A program made the translations under genes and the position numbers. 64,000 bases of DNA. Source: Lycocorax pyrrhopterus obiensis (Eukaryota; Chordata; Aves; Passeriformes; Paradisaeidae). Location of the stretch: contig JACSVZ010000002.1 in NCBI GenBank assembly GCA_014706295.1, forward strand, positions 21,149,110 to 21,213,109. The letters are read 5' to 3'. This document shows, one piece after another, positions 12,276 through 25,918 of this stretch (position 1 is the stretch's first letter; every line of letters begins with the position of its first letter). A model generated the notes under the pieces. The model made no database searches. It saw only the letters and a list, made by a program, of their open reading frames with translations, and had not been told where the DNA came from.

Positions 12276-12500
12276 TCTGAAGGAAGTGTTATTCCACTGC
12301 ACACAGGGGAGTGCTCAGGAAGTGGAGAGCTGGCGCGCCCACGAGCGGCAGCGACACCCCAGGCCCGGGCACACCTGGGTTAGGTGCAACCAGGCAGGGT
12401 CTCGGCAGAGAAGAACAAGCTCTGCAGCAACAAAGTCTTATGAAGAGGAGCAGAGGCTATCCTTTGGAGAGACCAAGTAGTAGTGTGCTGGGTAATTGGC
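12276..12500. other. Small CpG-rich patch next to the ERV-like repeat
   Basis: A short stretch around 12330-12410 holds several CpG dinucleotides in an otherwise CpG-poor window, including GGCGCGCC at 12332-12339 and GCCCGGGC near 12363. It is far too short for a standard CpG island, and no TATA box is apparent. It may be the less-decayed end of the adjacent repeat. Confidence 0.4.
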
Positions 12501-15118
12501 AAATGCAGGCTTTCAGCCTCCCCCTCTCGTGAATGTGCTTACCCCTGTGGATAACCCCATTTTATCATCTTCATATGTTTGTGTCATTTTTGTCTCACAG
12601 ATAGACAGGGTGTTAGCAAGGCAAATGCTTCCCTGAAAAGTAGCATCTTCTGTATGCCCACATCAGTAATGTCTTTTTTTAGACTAGAACTGAGCATTTA
12701 ATTTTGTTTGAAATAATAACATTTTGGTTTTTTCATCTTTTCCTGCTTTGCATTGAATATAGCGTTTGTGGGGGTGAGACTAAAAGAGAATTTTCTTTTG
12801 TTCTAGTGACTGGCATTTTCTGTAACTATTTTCTGCCCATGGCTGTCTTGTTGCTAACAATCAGACTTCGCCCTCCTGTATTTGCTGTAAACTGGACTGT
12901 GAGATCACCCAGTTGATAAAGCCGTTCAATTTTTGCAGACTGTGCTGATTGCCACTCAATAATAGACCTTAAATTGTAACTTCTCACTGAATGTATACCC
13001 TTATAAAAAAAAAATTAACTTGTGTCTTTTATATACTTCTGAGCCACTCATAAGGAATTAAGAGAGCCAGTATAAATTTCTAGAGTATCTATTATGACAC
13101 ATGAACTCCCTCTCCAACAAAACCCCCACATATTTGCACAAAAATGCAGCCAGCAAGAAAAAACTGTTTGGAAAATAAATTGCCCAGGATCAGACTACTA
13201 CTGATCAGGTCTCTGCCCTTCCTTTCCTCTGCTTCAGGTTCCCCCAGCACTCCTGGTTAAAAGGGCAGGGCCCATGAGGCCAGCTGGTCCCTGTATCGGT
13301 CAGAGCAATGCTCTGAGCCCTGGGGCTGCTGCCACCACCCCTGAGGCATCTCTGGAGGATGGCAGGCACGAAGTGGCCTTGGTGGCCATCTGCTCCTTGG
13401 CACCTCCCAGCCCTGGGGAAAAGCACCACATGGAGGGATAAGCTTGGGTTCGTGTCTCTGTGCAAGGCAGCATCTCCTGAACCTCAGCTGCTGCAAAAGG
13501 CACGTGCACCACAGTTGAGCGTGTTGTCCTCAACTGTGCTACATACTTGAAAATGCATTTATTTAGGTATCAAGATTAAATGCAATAAAGACAGAGCAGT
13601 CATACTTATTATTTTCTGCAATTTTCTTGTAATAAAGATAATCGTAAAATATCAGCAAAATATGAAATCTAGTGCTTTTTACAAACTTACAGCTGTTGAC
13701 TGGTGTTCATTATAATTCTTAATGCTAGGTGTGTAGGGAGATGGTCACTCCCGACCTAGAGTTACAGTAGAGTTCTTACAAGAAAATAAACTCAAAATCT
13801 TGTAGCAATAAAAAGCCAGGTGCTTATTGGGAATGTTATTACTTCTACATTTCATATAGCTGCTTCATCATGTTCCTTATATTGGTCAGTGATCCCCTAA
13901 AGAAATCTCTCATGCCAAGGCACCTCAAATGCATTTGAGGTCAGTCTGACCTTGTTGAACTGCCTGCCAGCATTTTTTGTTGCCAAGATTAAGGTAATCA
14001 GCATCTGGAGGTACCTCTCTCATGATTGCAAGAAGATACTGTATAACTTATTGTTAAGGTGACAAATAAATAAATCATCCTGATGGATCACTGGGCTAAA
14101 GTATCAGTATTGCAGCTGATTTGGATACCTTTATGTGGCACTGTGGTGCCCTGTCCACTAAGCCATGATGATGTACCACAGGAGGACCACAGTAAGAATT
14201 CACTCTTATGATCCCTCCCACGTACACAGGGCCGCTGCTTTCAGTAGCAGTTTCCACACATGCAAAGGGTGGTGGGCGGCTCCTACTTTAAAACCACAAA
14301 GAGCTCCCAGATCCTAGTACCCAGAGATGGTACTACAGTTCAGATTCATGGAGAGGGCTGCCTAGCAAAATTTGGACCTTCATAGCCTGTAAATGATTCT
14401 GAATAAGTGGAAGAAGAAGTTAAAAAAATTGTACAAACAAATGACCTGGGAATGCTAAATGATGACAAATTGTAAGTTAGGTGCTAGTGGCAATATCGGA
14501 GAATGTTACTAATTAGCTCAAATGGCAAAAGTTTTTATGTATGATATGATGCCAAAGTGAGTGGGTGACAACGGAGGTCCAAATACCAACAGGAATTATT
14601 AATGTTAATACTGCCTTTAAAAGTACTTACCAAACATTTAAAATCATGTTTTCACATTCCCCACTTAACTGCAATCCCTGACAGCTGATTTCCATTTCAT
14701 ATAAGTTGGCAGACAAAATGATGGATTTCCCCAGTATTGGATGTTAGTTTGTGTCATTTGTAGATGTTTTCCTTTATTGCCTGATGGCCTCCATGGCTGT
14801 GGAACCTGTAGCCTTCAAATACAGTTAATCTGTCTCCCTCTGTGTATGCCTGGTTTTCAGCTGGGAAAGATGATGGCATGATCCTAGACAAGGTTAAATG
14901 CTACTGGCAGTGGGTAATTGCTCAGACAATATAGGTGCTCCTGTTGCCTCCAGGTTCACCAGGAGACATGATGCCTAAGCTGCCTCCGGGTGGTTGGTCA
15001 CACAGGATGTGTGGGGCAGACTCAGAAGAAGCATCTAGACCTTATGAATCCATTGGCCTCCAAAGGACTTGCACCACCTTACATCCCCCCAAAACATATG
15101 TCTCTTGCCCTACCACAT
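12501..15118. other. Single-copy DNA, no gene seen
   Basis: Mostly AT-rich, with no recognised element. A GC-rich patch at about 13205-13540 is open in several frames on both strands (63-86 codons), and none gives a recognisable domain. An A-run lies near 13004-13013. The minus-strand CR1 begins at the right edge. Confidence 0.55.
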
Positions 15119-15640
15119 CACAGAATGGTTTAAGTTGGAGGGGACCCTGGACGTCACATGCTCCAGTGCCTGGCTCGGAGCAGGATTAACTTCAAACCTC
15201 AACCAGGTTGCTTTACTGCCCAGTTGCATTTTGAGCATCTTCAAGGATGGGAATTCCAGAAGCTTGCTGATTTGCTTGTTGCAGAATTTGTCTAGTTTCT
15301 CTGTTAAGATACGTTTCCACATGTCAAATTTCTCTTGCTGCAAGTTGCATCCATTTCACAGTTCATCACTGGAAAGAGTCAGGCTCCATGTTCTCCACAT
15401 TCTCCCATGAGTTGGTTGAAGAAGACAGTAATCTTCCCTTAGCCTGATCACCTTCAAACCAAACAAATCCAATTCTTTACTCTCTTTACAAATTTATACT
15501 CCTGATTTGTGCTACCACCCTGTAATCTTCTTGATGTCCCTCCTGTGGAATCTCCCATTTGTAATGTTTTTACTGTACCAGGGAACCCAGATCGAGACAC
15601 AGCACACCAGATTTGGCCTCACAATTTCCAGAAAGAGGGG
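15119..15640 (-). mobile_element. CR1 LINE, old minus-strand copy
   Basis: The left edge reads CACAGAATGGTTTAAGTTGG, the reverse complement of the CR1 3' terminus. Moving right, the order follows CR1 in reverse: CATCTTCAAGGATGGGAATT (usual 'TTCCAGGGATGG'), then CACATGTCAAATTTCTCTTG, CTTCTTGATGTCCCTCCTGT, GGAACCCAGATCGAGACACA and CCAGATTTGGCCTCACAATT. The last two match the coding region upstream of the tail. Divergence is higher than in the copies at 3961 and 63031, so this is an old insertion. Similarity fades after about 15640 but may continue to about 15800, where ACAGGGCTGCTCTTCCCAG is CR1-like. Confidence 0.88.
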
Positions 15641-18600
15641 AATTAACACATCCCTCCATCTGCTGGCTGTGCTGTTCACAGGCAGCCCAGCACAGGGCTG
15701 CTCTTCCCAGCCCCAAGAGCCCACTGCAGACTTGGATTCAGCTGCCCCTCCACCAGTACCCACAGCTGGCCCTGGCCTGTGCTGTTGCAGAGGGTGATTT
15801 CATCCCAGATGTATGGCAATACAGTGATTTGTGAGCTAGCTGAGGTACCAGAGAGGAGATGATCTGCCTTTTGAGTAAAGTTTGCTGTGGTTAAATTTGT
15901 TAAAGGGCATACAAAATGTTTGTAGTACCTCTTCCACCAAACGTGATGAGATGTGCAGTGTACTTGAAAACTTTCTTTAAAGTGATTTAGGATTAAATGG
16001 AAGCCCGCTTTACTAAGACAGACAAGAATTAACTACGGCTTGGAGAGGGTTTAGGTTTATCTGTTAAACCAGGTTCACAGTCTTTTACCAGTGAAATGAA
16101 CATATGGTGGGGGAGAGAGGGGGAAGGTAAACAGAAAGGAGGGATCACACGGACTACAAAGCTCCTTTCCTTTCTGATTTTCATGAGAACATGAAGACAC
16201 AAGGTAACTTTACCTCTGTTATTCTCCATCACAGAGCAGAATATGGCACAAGGCAGCAGTGAGGCAGCATCACCATCACAGCAGTGGGGCAGCATCTCTG
16301 TGACATGATGGGCCCTCTGTGCCACACTGACAAGGCTCTGTGTCAAGGTCACTGGGTGGCAGGGGACAAGTCCGTGGCTCTCCACTGCTCAAAGGCAGTG
16401 ATATTCTGCCAGGCAGGAGACATCTGTTCTTGCAAAATTAAAATAAGGGGAAGCCTTATGGTCTGAAGAGTGCTGGGGCCAGTCCTGGTCCAGAACTGAA
16501 TGAGATGGGCCTTATGTGTGCAGATTGATGCTGCATGACAAGGATCATGAATTGCCCGTTAAGGAGTCATTCTAATCTCTCCAGCTTGGTAGGCAACATT
16601 TTTACAATGAGTGGAAAGCAGATCAAATACTAGACCAGCTTATAATTTCTTTGAAAGTTGCTGTGGTCTTATGGTCTTTTATTTCTAGGTTGAGCTTTTT
16701 TTTCTGTTTTCATTTGGGAGTCTGTGTTTACGTTTCTGTAATTGAAATGAATGGCAGATGACTAGCTAAATTCATTTAAGAGAGTGTTCCCAGGGACATG
16801 GTGTCAATAAACAGAAGAATGCAGGATTATAATTATCTGTGGTCTGTCTAATAGAATAATAATTTAATATGGGTAGGCACAGAGGGTCAGCTCTTTAGTT
16901 CAAATTAGCATGTCTCCATTGAATTAAATGGATCTCTGACAGCCTTCAGCAGCTTAAGAACTAGCTCAGTATTTTAAAGCAAATTGTGATTTCAAATAGA
17001 CAGTTCACCTTAAAAAGTGTGTTCAGCAGTGGTACACTCAGAGTGCATCAAAGAAGAAGAAATGTCACTCTCTGTAGAGTGATTTGCTACTTCTTTCTGT
17101 ACAGCAGTCTGGAAGCATGTGTGAACTCGTTATGTTGTTGAAAAAGGAATTCGACAGTGCCAGAAAGTAAATGCTGGTCTTTACCATCAGCAAGACACTA
17201 AGTGAGGTACAATTTAGTAGAAGGAATTAGTAAAATGGGACTAAAAGTCTTCTCTCCCCTGAATGCAAAAGTATTTTTTTCTGATTCCCAGAACACAACC
17301 TGCGTTGATTGGATGACATGACATTAAAACTGCTGACACACTCAGAGATGGGCTGCTTGTTTACAGAGAATTGAAATTCAGATCCATATTGTCTGAGCAA
17401 GGCTGGCTGCAGACAATTTCAAATTGTTTTCCTTTCTCTGAACCATTTACTCAACAATGTTTTCCCCCAAGAAGTACTGGCTTCTGCTAATCACACAAAA
17501 TATGTCTGTGCAGCAAATTCAGAAGCATGTGATGGCTCTGGGTCTTTGTCATCTCTATGATCCATTAAAAACTTTATGTTTTTTACGTTTTTTATTTTCA
17601 GAAGATAGATCTCTAATAGACTGATCATCTGGAGAGGCCTATGGGCTATGAGCTAGGCTGGGCGGTGCTGAAGCCTCGTGACTCCACCTCTTGGCTACTG
17701 GGAGCTGAACAGAAATTCCCTCTCTGATGTTGCTGTGGTCAGTGAAGAAGCAAAGATTGGTGGTTGAAGGCATTGCAGGTAGTTTGGAGAAACTCCTGAG
17801 CTATGTCACTCAGTGCTGTACTGATTTGTTCTCAAGTTATGCTTGGTTACTTTTAATCACAGTCCTGTGTTACTCAAAGGAGACAGGCTTGAAAAGACAG
17901 CAATCATTTTGGAATAGGCTCAAAATAAATGAGCGGGTTTAGAAACTTCCTAATTGTCCATTTCCTGTAAATTATGGAAATGGAAGATAGTTCTGAGTCA
18001 GTATGAATTGAAGATTTGTGTGATTTAAGACTTTTTTTCTTTTGAAAGTTCCCATACTACTTGCTGCTGTGTGAAATGTGGTAGTTATTTCACCACCCCA
18101 ACAAACACGACTGATTTATGCAAGCACGGACTCAGAGAAACCTCTAAAGGATTGCCTCAACATGAAAAGCATGTTGTGTAATTCCTTAGTATTATAATAC
18201 ATATGGATCTGTGGAGACCATTTATGCTCTGGACTTTGTGCATGGGACAGTAAGATGGGATGATACCCTCTGAGGACTGGCCAGTTTGCATATGGCTGCA
18301 GAACACAGTTTGGATGAAGAATGGTGTTGCATCACTTAGGATATGATCTTTTGGAATAAAAGTTTTGTCCTGGAGTGAGACAGAAAAGCTGCTGAGGTGT
18401 TTTATGGCCAATGTGCATTTTGTTGTGATGTCTGAAGATGGTGATGGTTTCTCCCTATCCTGTTAGAAGGCTAAAGCTTACACTGTTTTCTCTTTGCAAG
18501 ATAAGTTTATTTCAAAGAAGATCTGAATGCTTTAAGATATGACAGTTTCAGAGCATGTGAGATCTATAAACTAAGGAGCAACTCAGAAAAGGTTGATGGG

Positions 18601-21600
18601 GAATGAATGGGGGCTCTGACACATCCAGTTAAAAGATCTAAGGGACATCTAATTTTAACAGCAGGCAGAAAGTTCGAAACAAACAAAGGTGATGGTTTTT
18701 GAATACTACACAGGTAATCTGTGTGGCCCTTTGAGTCTGGATGCTGGGAATACTAAGAATTTGAGTGGCTTTAAAAACATGAGTAGATAAAATTCATTGA
18801 AAAGAGCCCATCAGTATCCATTAAATGAAAAGGCAGCAGCTCTTGTTCAGAAAGTCTCTGAGCTACAATGTTTTTTGGAGTCAGGGACTGAACTTTGAGG
18901 AAACAGAAGTGCCTGCTTCCCCTGCATTAGTGTTCTGTAAAAATCTCTAATTTATCATTTTGCCTCCAGTGTTGACTACAGACAGGAACAGGAGGCAATG
19001 ATCAACAAACCCATGGTCTGCCTCAGTAACACCAGTCTTGTGTTCCTGTGTTGTGCTGCTTTATTGGACTGGATCTCAAAACTACTGTAAAGACCCTTTA
19101 TAGCTGAGAATGGCAAAGGGCTGGAGGACCTCTTCTGAGACCCGTCTCTTGATGGTAATTTGGTTGCTCACTGAAGTGCTATTTTATGCCTTAAGAAGTA
19201 ACGGATCTAGACTACAATGTATTCATTTTGTTTATCTTCATTGAAATCCTAAGATACTTTCGAAGTGTTGGTAACAGCTGAATAGGGACCTCATAGTTAC
19301 CCTAGGGCTGTTTCAAGTAAAGATCCCATGATATTAATGTGAGTTTTGAAATTGAGTATCCATTTGTAAGATCCTTCGTCCCTGCGCTCCAAACCGACAA
19401 GACAGAGGCGTGTTAGGAATGTCAGATCAAGCGAGACCACTTTGTATTTTCTGAGGTTTGCATGTATGCAATCTTGTCAAATGAAAGCCATAACAAGCTT
19501 GATACAACAAAGGACAGAGTGAGCTCCTTATGCTGTTTGTAGTGGGAGCAGCTAAAGCCTCATGCCTCCTATAAAGGCAGTGTGTTTAAAGAGACTGGGA
19601 AAGATGCCCAAGTTCTAGCAATTTTTTTTACTTGCCAGTGTTAAATAGAAAACAAGTTATTGCCACGGTAAGAAGTCAGACTTTAAAAATGGTAGAAACA
19701 TGCATCCTGGACCTGTTATATATACATATATTCATCAACCTCTAAAGGAGAAGAAAGCATATTATAATGTGATTACCCACAGCGAGGAGCTGCTGGAGTG
19801 CTAATAGCAATCTGTCCTCTTGAGCTTGCAGAGCTCTCCACTGCAGCCTGGAGACTCTTCTCACTTTGAATTCAAGTTTATTGTCTCAAACAGAAGTTAT
19901 GTTGCAAAGCACTAAAAGATATTTTAATAAAATGGTCCAGACTAAATTGCTGACTACAGGACAATTCTGCAGCTTCACAATAGGAATTGTAGGGTTCCTG
20001 CTGCTTTCTTAACTGCATGATAAATTGCAAGCCTCTTGCTTCTGTGCCACAGGCTCAGGGAGTATTGTGTGATCACCATTGCTCTTCTGATTTACTTTTC
20101 ATGCCTACTGGTACCCATATAAAAATATCTGTTTATGCTGAGGCTCTCTCAACTTTTCTCATTGGCTATATAGTGGAACAATCAGGTTGGCAGTTAATGT
20201 AAGCATATATCCTGGATGTAATGTTAATTACATTTGAATTCTCTGTGTCCCTTACATCTGTCACCTCAGTTTGTGCACTTGCTATGAGGCTGTTAGCCCA
20301 TCGTCAGGGCTCTGGAGATCAGTTTACTCAGGTGTGCACAAGGCCTGGTTCTGCAATTTTATGCAGATAGCAAACCAAAATCTTCTGTTTTCACACAGAG
20401 TTTGTGGTCTATTGTCCTGTGCAGTGCAAGGTGTATGTACCTGTTCTACTGCTGTCTTTTATGGCTGGAAGCTACCCCTGGGCAGGAGTAATACATGAAG
20501 ATTTGTTTTCACCCAAATCTCCGTGACTAGTGTTTTTCTTTGTAGAGGTCCTCAGGGGCATCGGGAAGTTGGCTTTCACCACTGTTTTAGTTTAAAACAC
20601 TGTTTACTGTGTTTTACCACAAGTAATTGGTGGAATTTTGTTTGTTTGAATAACTCACTGAGGACCTTAGCCAAAGTCAACTGAACTTGACAGAAAGCCT
20701 GGTATTTATTGGCTACAAGAAGATTTTGTTACAGCTCAGGAGTGAAGACTTTGCCCCGAACACTGTGAAACCTGACTAGGTCAGATGGAAAAAATGCCGT
20801 AGAAAGAAAAGCAAGAGAGCAGATGTGAATGTGTTACTAAAAATGTAGGGGCCTTCATGAGATGCTTTCTGTGCTAGTGAGAAACTGAGCTAACTAGTCG
20901 TCTCCTAAGCTTTGGTCTTGATGGATTGTAGGTGTAATCTGATGGCTTCTGCTCCGCAGTACAGAAACTGAACACATTTGAGCCTAAAAAGAGACCCCAC
21001 CTATGATTTCTTTCTGAGATCCACCAAACAGACAGTTTAAAATCTTTTTTAGTTTGTGCTTCAGTGGTTCAGTTAAATGTTTTTAATCGGGATGTCATAC
21101 TGTATCAAGGGAAAGAACCTTCAGAAATCTAAGTGTATTATGTCAGCTGTCACTTTTTATTAACTAAACTTGTCAAAAATGCTAGCAATATTTCAGTGTT
21201 AAATGCTAACATTTAAATTTACATTTAAATGGGATGCTATTGTTCTCATTAAAGTGTGTTGTCAGTGTCCCTTATATTTGCATCTGACATTATACTTAAA
21301 CCAGTCTTTAACAATAATATTTATGTCAGGCTCAGTCTTTCCCACGATTTTGCTTGTGATGAGTGCTAAGCTGAGAAGCCTGCATTCAGCCCTGCAGTTT
21401 GCCCACCATTAACCCTTTACTTGTTCTTATGTCTGCATCTGTCATCATGCAGTATCAAACACAGACAAACTATTTTTAAAAAGATTGATTTTGGTTATGT
21501 ATACGTTACGTATATTCTGTATGCAAAAATGTCAGGTGTACCAAAAGCACCTACAAGTGCTTTTACAGATACAGCAAAGATAATCACAGCATAACCTCTA

Positions 21601-23719
21601 AATTTTGATGCAGCCTTTGGCTCTAACTGCTGCAGTTAACGCAATTATGATTGGGTGAAGTTACCGTATGTGTACATTGGTTAATATTTACACAGTGCTT
21701 TGGAGACACAAACTACTGAAGTCCTAAATGGTATTCAAACCTATAAAAACTTGCTGCTTTAGGACAAGGATTAGAAATACAGGCCACCTGAGGTGATACA
21801 AAACCTCGGTGAGCAAGAGTGTAGTTCAGAACTGATGTTCTTGTGTGACAGATGGGGTTCTGCATTCTTGAAAAACCCAGAAACACCTTACAATTAGCTG
21901 ACCATTATGCAACACTGTAATGTCTAAGTTGTGACATGGTTACAAGGAAAGGACATACAATGACACTGAACAATTGAATCAAAATAACAGTCCTAAAATA
22001 GTAAATATTGCAATGAATTATTAAAGTTGCTTATTTTAACATTTTATTTACTGAATTTTGCATTATTAAAATTACGAATCATCAACTCACATTGTGCTGT
22101 CATTGAATCTGGCCTCCCTGAGATTTGCTTTGTTCCCATTCAGTCTATCCAGTTGGTTAATATGAACTTGGTTCCTGAGTCATTATACCCTTATGATTCA
22201 TGCCACTGACTCCTTGTTGACCATTCTGTCTCATTTGAATTTTCTTGGCTGTGCCAGGTAAGCTTTGCAAAGCTCCAGCACACCATGAATCTCTCATCAT
22301 GTGTTTTCCCATGTGCAACACCTCTTGTCCTCCATGTCCCAGGGTGCTAAGCTACTGCCTTCTTTAATTTAATTTTATCCCTGGCACTCATCTTTCTTGC
22401 AGTACTCAAATGAAAAAAAAATTAAAATTGCTTGGTAAAATAAAATCCCTCATGAGATGCCCAGCATATGCCAACTTTCCTGTGATTGTTTTCATACTGT
22501 ATAAATTTTCATATATTTTTGCTAAATATATAGGATGGTTTCATATACAGGTCAATCAATGGATTCTTTAGCATGGTAACAAGGAAAGACTACTCCTGTG
22601 ACGTGCCCCAAAATGACCAAGGCTTTGAGATAAAATTCCCTACAGGGAAGGGAGGAATCTGTAATGCTAAAAAAAGGAACACATCAAATAGAAAACTTTT
22701 TAGACAGAGTGAAAGCACAAAGGTATAGAAACAGCTCTACCTATACTCTTCTGTGTTGCTGAGAAAAGCCTGGATCTCTCTGTCCCATCCAAGGAAATAA
22801 TGCTGGCCCAGCTGCAGAACAACATCCCAGTCTGTTCCCGTTTGTGTGTCTCTCCTCCTCCATGTCTCCTCCGATGACCACCTACAGCGCTTCATGGAAA
22901 ACATGATGTAATAGACACGCAAAAAAAGAAGAATCACCCATCATGATTTAAAGAGACCCTGAGAAGGCTGGTCTCATGGACAATTCTTATATTATCTTCA
23001 ACATCATTTCTGTTCTTCTTTGAGGTCAGAGAACCTTGATAAGAATGATTCTTCTGGGCAAAGCCGCAGCACAGATAATCCCGGCAGCAACAGCATAAAG
23101 CAGGGTCTGTCTTCTCTTGTAGCTTGGATGCTTTATGTTCAAACTACCTATTTATAACCTTTCTCATATGAATGCTAAAATGGTATCTGCCATTTTTAAA
23201 ACAACACTTATCTGTTCTGGTGAAATCGTTTTATTTTTGAAACTACCTACCTTGTGCACGTAGTCATACTGCTGGCAATGACAGATGAGCTTTGACTCAA
23301 GTCCCACTAGAAACAGTGTTTTGCCATTACACCTCATTTGCCTTTTTCTCTTTGAAACTTCTCCTGATAGATAAACTTTTGAATATCTTCAAAATATCAG
23401 TTCAGTGGCAAGTTAATTTCAAGATTATCAGTGATACCCGCCTAATGTCTGAATGGGGATGCTAAGTCAGCTGTATCTAAACACAGTGCTCACTGCCCTC
23501 ACGTGTCCTCAGAGCAGTCTGTGTGGGAGGAGAGACTGCCCTGCCCATCAGACAGGGTAAGGCATGTGTTTAGCTTTAATTATGGATGGATGGTTGACAA
23601 GTGACACTGTTAAACCCGCTACCCATCACTACCTGATTCTGAGCTTCTCATCTTGCTCCAGGGAGATGCAGGCAGTGCTGGCCAAGGAGTGGAGTGGGAG
23701 CTGCACCTTGGCCTCCTAC
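15641..23719. other. Long AT-rich single-copy stretch, no gene seen
   Basis: About 8 kb with no recognised exon or repeat family. All open frames are shorter than about 120 codons and none resembles a known protein. Short AT microsatellite-like runs occur near 19707-19731. Several blocks (about 16740-16960 and 17270-17460) have the AT-rich, motif-dense look of noncoding regulatory DNA, but that is only an impression. The TTTTTACAATGAG word near 16600 is shared with CR1 but its surroundings are not. Confidence 0.5.
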
Positions 23720-23888
23720 AGGTATTTAAAATCTGGGCTTAATCACCTGGAGGAGAGACATGGAAGTGGGATATTATTGCTGTCCTCAGCTACCTGCCAG
23801 GGGTTAGAGAGAGGGCAGTTAGATTCCTCACAGAGCTGAGCACTGGAAGGAAACCTTGCCGTGTTGCAGCAAGAGAAATTCAGATTAG
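23720..23888 (+). mobile_element. CR1 LINE fragment, plus strand, lacking its 3' end
   Basis: From about 23774 the sequence follows the part of CR1 upstream of the tail: GCTGTCCTCAGCTACCTG, GGGTTAGAGAGAGGGCAG, CACAGAGCTGAGCACTGGAA, and GTTGCAGCAAGAGAAATTCA. The usual continuation to the CR1 3' tail is missing because a reversed CR1 copy starts at once. The stretch 23720-23773 is less certain. No open frame survives. Confidence 0.75.
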
Positions 23889-24060
23889 AATCAGAGAATC
23901 ATTTAGGATGGAAAAGAATTCTAAGATCATCTTGTCCAGCCATAAACATAACACTGCCAAGTTCACCACTAAACTATGTCCTTATGTGCCACATCTTTTA
24001 AATACCTCCAGGGATGGTGTCTCAGTCACTTCCCCATGGCAGCTTGTTTCAATGCTTGAA
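23889..24060 (-). mobile_element. CR1 LINE 3' end, minus strand
   Basis: The sequence starts AATCAGAGAATCATTTAGG ATGGAAAAGA, the reverse complement of a CR1 3' terminus, and continues with TCATCTTGTCCAGCCATAA, AACACTGCCAAGTTCACCAC and CTCCAGGGATGGTGTCTCAG, all standard CR1 order in reverse. It ends around CAGCTTGTTTCAATGCTTGA. Only the last ~170 bp of the element are present. Its 3' end directly touches the truncated plus-strand CR1 fragment, suggesting that it inserted into that older copy. Confidence 0.92.
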
Positions 24061-25888
24061 TTTTGATGCTCCAATTTTGACTGTACAAGAGATTGGGTGA
24101 GTCATGCCATAAGTGTGTTTTGGGCATCACGCCTTCCTCTCTACTGACCCTGCAGGGAGCTGGAGTGAGGAGTTCAGCTGGAGGTGGTTGCACTGCAAAC
24201 ACCAGCTGTACCACAGGAGCTTCTTGTCTACACTGCTTGGAATCACCCATCTGTTTGCCCTTTGGTCCTTTAAGATATTTTAAGAATAATTGCCTCCTTA
24301 GTAGTCACTGAACTCTTTTTAAGGACAGATAAAGTGCAATCCATGCGTTCTAGCTTATTGTGATAAATGGGCATGCATTTGATATACAGCAAATGTTTCT
24401 GTATGTATTTTTCCTTTTCCTAAAAATGCCATTGCTTTTCTTGGGCTTAAGCTGTCTTTGTCATTAAAAGTAAGTCTAGGGGATGAGGTAATCATTCCCA
24501 GAATATTTCCATTTCAGTCTGATGATAGGGAGGAACAACTCCTGAGGTAGAGTACAAGTTAATACTGCTGTCAATTTTTTCAGGTTTCCCCCATAGAATT
24601 ATTTATGCTTTCACATGAATGATTCCCTGGAAGGTTAATCAAAATAATATCAGTGCATGTTTCCTTCTTTGGTCCAGCTATCTGTTCCAGAGCAGTATGA
24701 TTATGTGGAAAACCCAAGATACTTTTCCAAATGTAATACCTTGCACCAAGGCTTCCGGTATCTGACAGTAATAAGAAGAGGACTTGCAGATGCTGGCCTC
24801 TGCATCGTACTCCCTTAACTTGGCACAGTCTTATTTTGGTAGGATTCCACTCTTGCTGGGATTCTTGCAAAATCTGTCAACATGGACGGCTGCTCAATGC
24901 TGAATAAGCTTTGTTTACTATTTGTGCTAGTAGTGAGTCAAAAAGCTCTATGATCACCTTCTCGCCAAAAGGCAATGCTAGAGTTTTCTGTGCAAAGATC
25001 ATTTGGAATCTTAACATTTTCAGAATCACGTAGAAAAAAAATATTGAAATCCCACAGACACTGAAGAACATGTGAAATACAGTTTATGTGAATGTGCCAA
25101 AGACTTCTGTCCAAGTTGGAACAAGGGGATGCCTTCTGATCTTTTGCTTCCAAGGCAGTATTTTTTTTTTGCACAGCCTCAACCAGTCCTCTGGACAGAA
25201 TGTAAATCCAAGAAAGTTCTCTTTATAGTATTTGGAATTAAGTACTGCACAGATATTTTGCTAACATCTGTCTGCCTCAGTTTAGGGAACAGAAACTGAT
25301 TCATCTGAGGAAGCTGCTGGCAACTGACATACAGAAAATCTGAATCACAGCCAGCACCAGAATCATAAAAATGCACTGTTTTGTTCAAAGGGAAGAATTT
25401 TGTCATTAGCCATGCCAAAACCTGCCTTCGTTGACAGAAATGGATGAGAGAGCATTACCTTATCTCAACATCCAGTTTACCAGGTCACACACTGGCAGAG
25501 TCCTAATTGCATCCATGATCTTGCAGAGGTGACAAAGCCAAGTTTGTTCCTAGCTCAAGAGAAGCTTCTCTGTATGTACGTATTCGAAAATGGGTTATGT
25601 GGCCAGGCAACAGGCAGCCCTTGCAGGGAAGCCCCTCTATGATACCACTTCATTCTCTTCTTCATCCGCTTTTGGGAAGGCTCTGTTGTGAAGGGATGAT
25701 ATCTGGAGACAGCAGGAACCACTGATACTGTGGCTGCTCACCAGCCTCACACTGGTCCCCTCAGTGAAGTTGTCCCTAAATAAATGGGTTGCCATCTCAA
25801 AAAGCCCATCAGGTGAGAAATACACCATCAGGAACAGGAGACGTCAGGCCTGCCCAAACTCTCTCTTGCTGAGGATGGGAGTTTTGGG

Positions 25889-25918
25889 GAGCAATACTTT
25901 CGATGGAAAGTATTGCTC
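25889..25918. repeat. Perfect inverted repeat, 13-bp arms, 4-base loop
   Basis: The arm GAGCAATACTTTC at 25889-25901 is followed by loop GATG and then its exact reverse complement GAAAGTATTGCTC at 25906-25918. The folded form would be a tight 13-bp hairpin. There is no T-run directly after it, so it does not look like a terminator. It is too short for a microRNA precursor, so it is most simply a replication-made palindrome. Confidence 0.95.

Noticed and set aside
11770..12480. 236-codon plus-strand open frame, the longest in the window
   Set aside because: It reads through the 50-bp repeat units and the ERV-like element, and the opposite strand and another plus frame are also open. The openness is due to GC-rich repeat sequence.
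16595..16645. Word CATTTTTACAATGAG shared with CR1
   Set aside because: Only about 15 bases match and the flanks do not follow CR1 order, so it was not called as an element.
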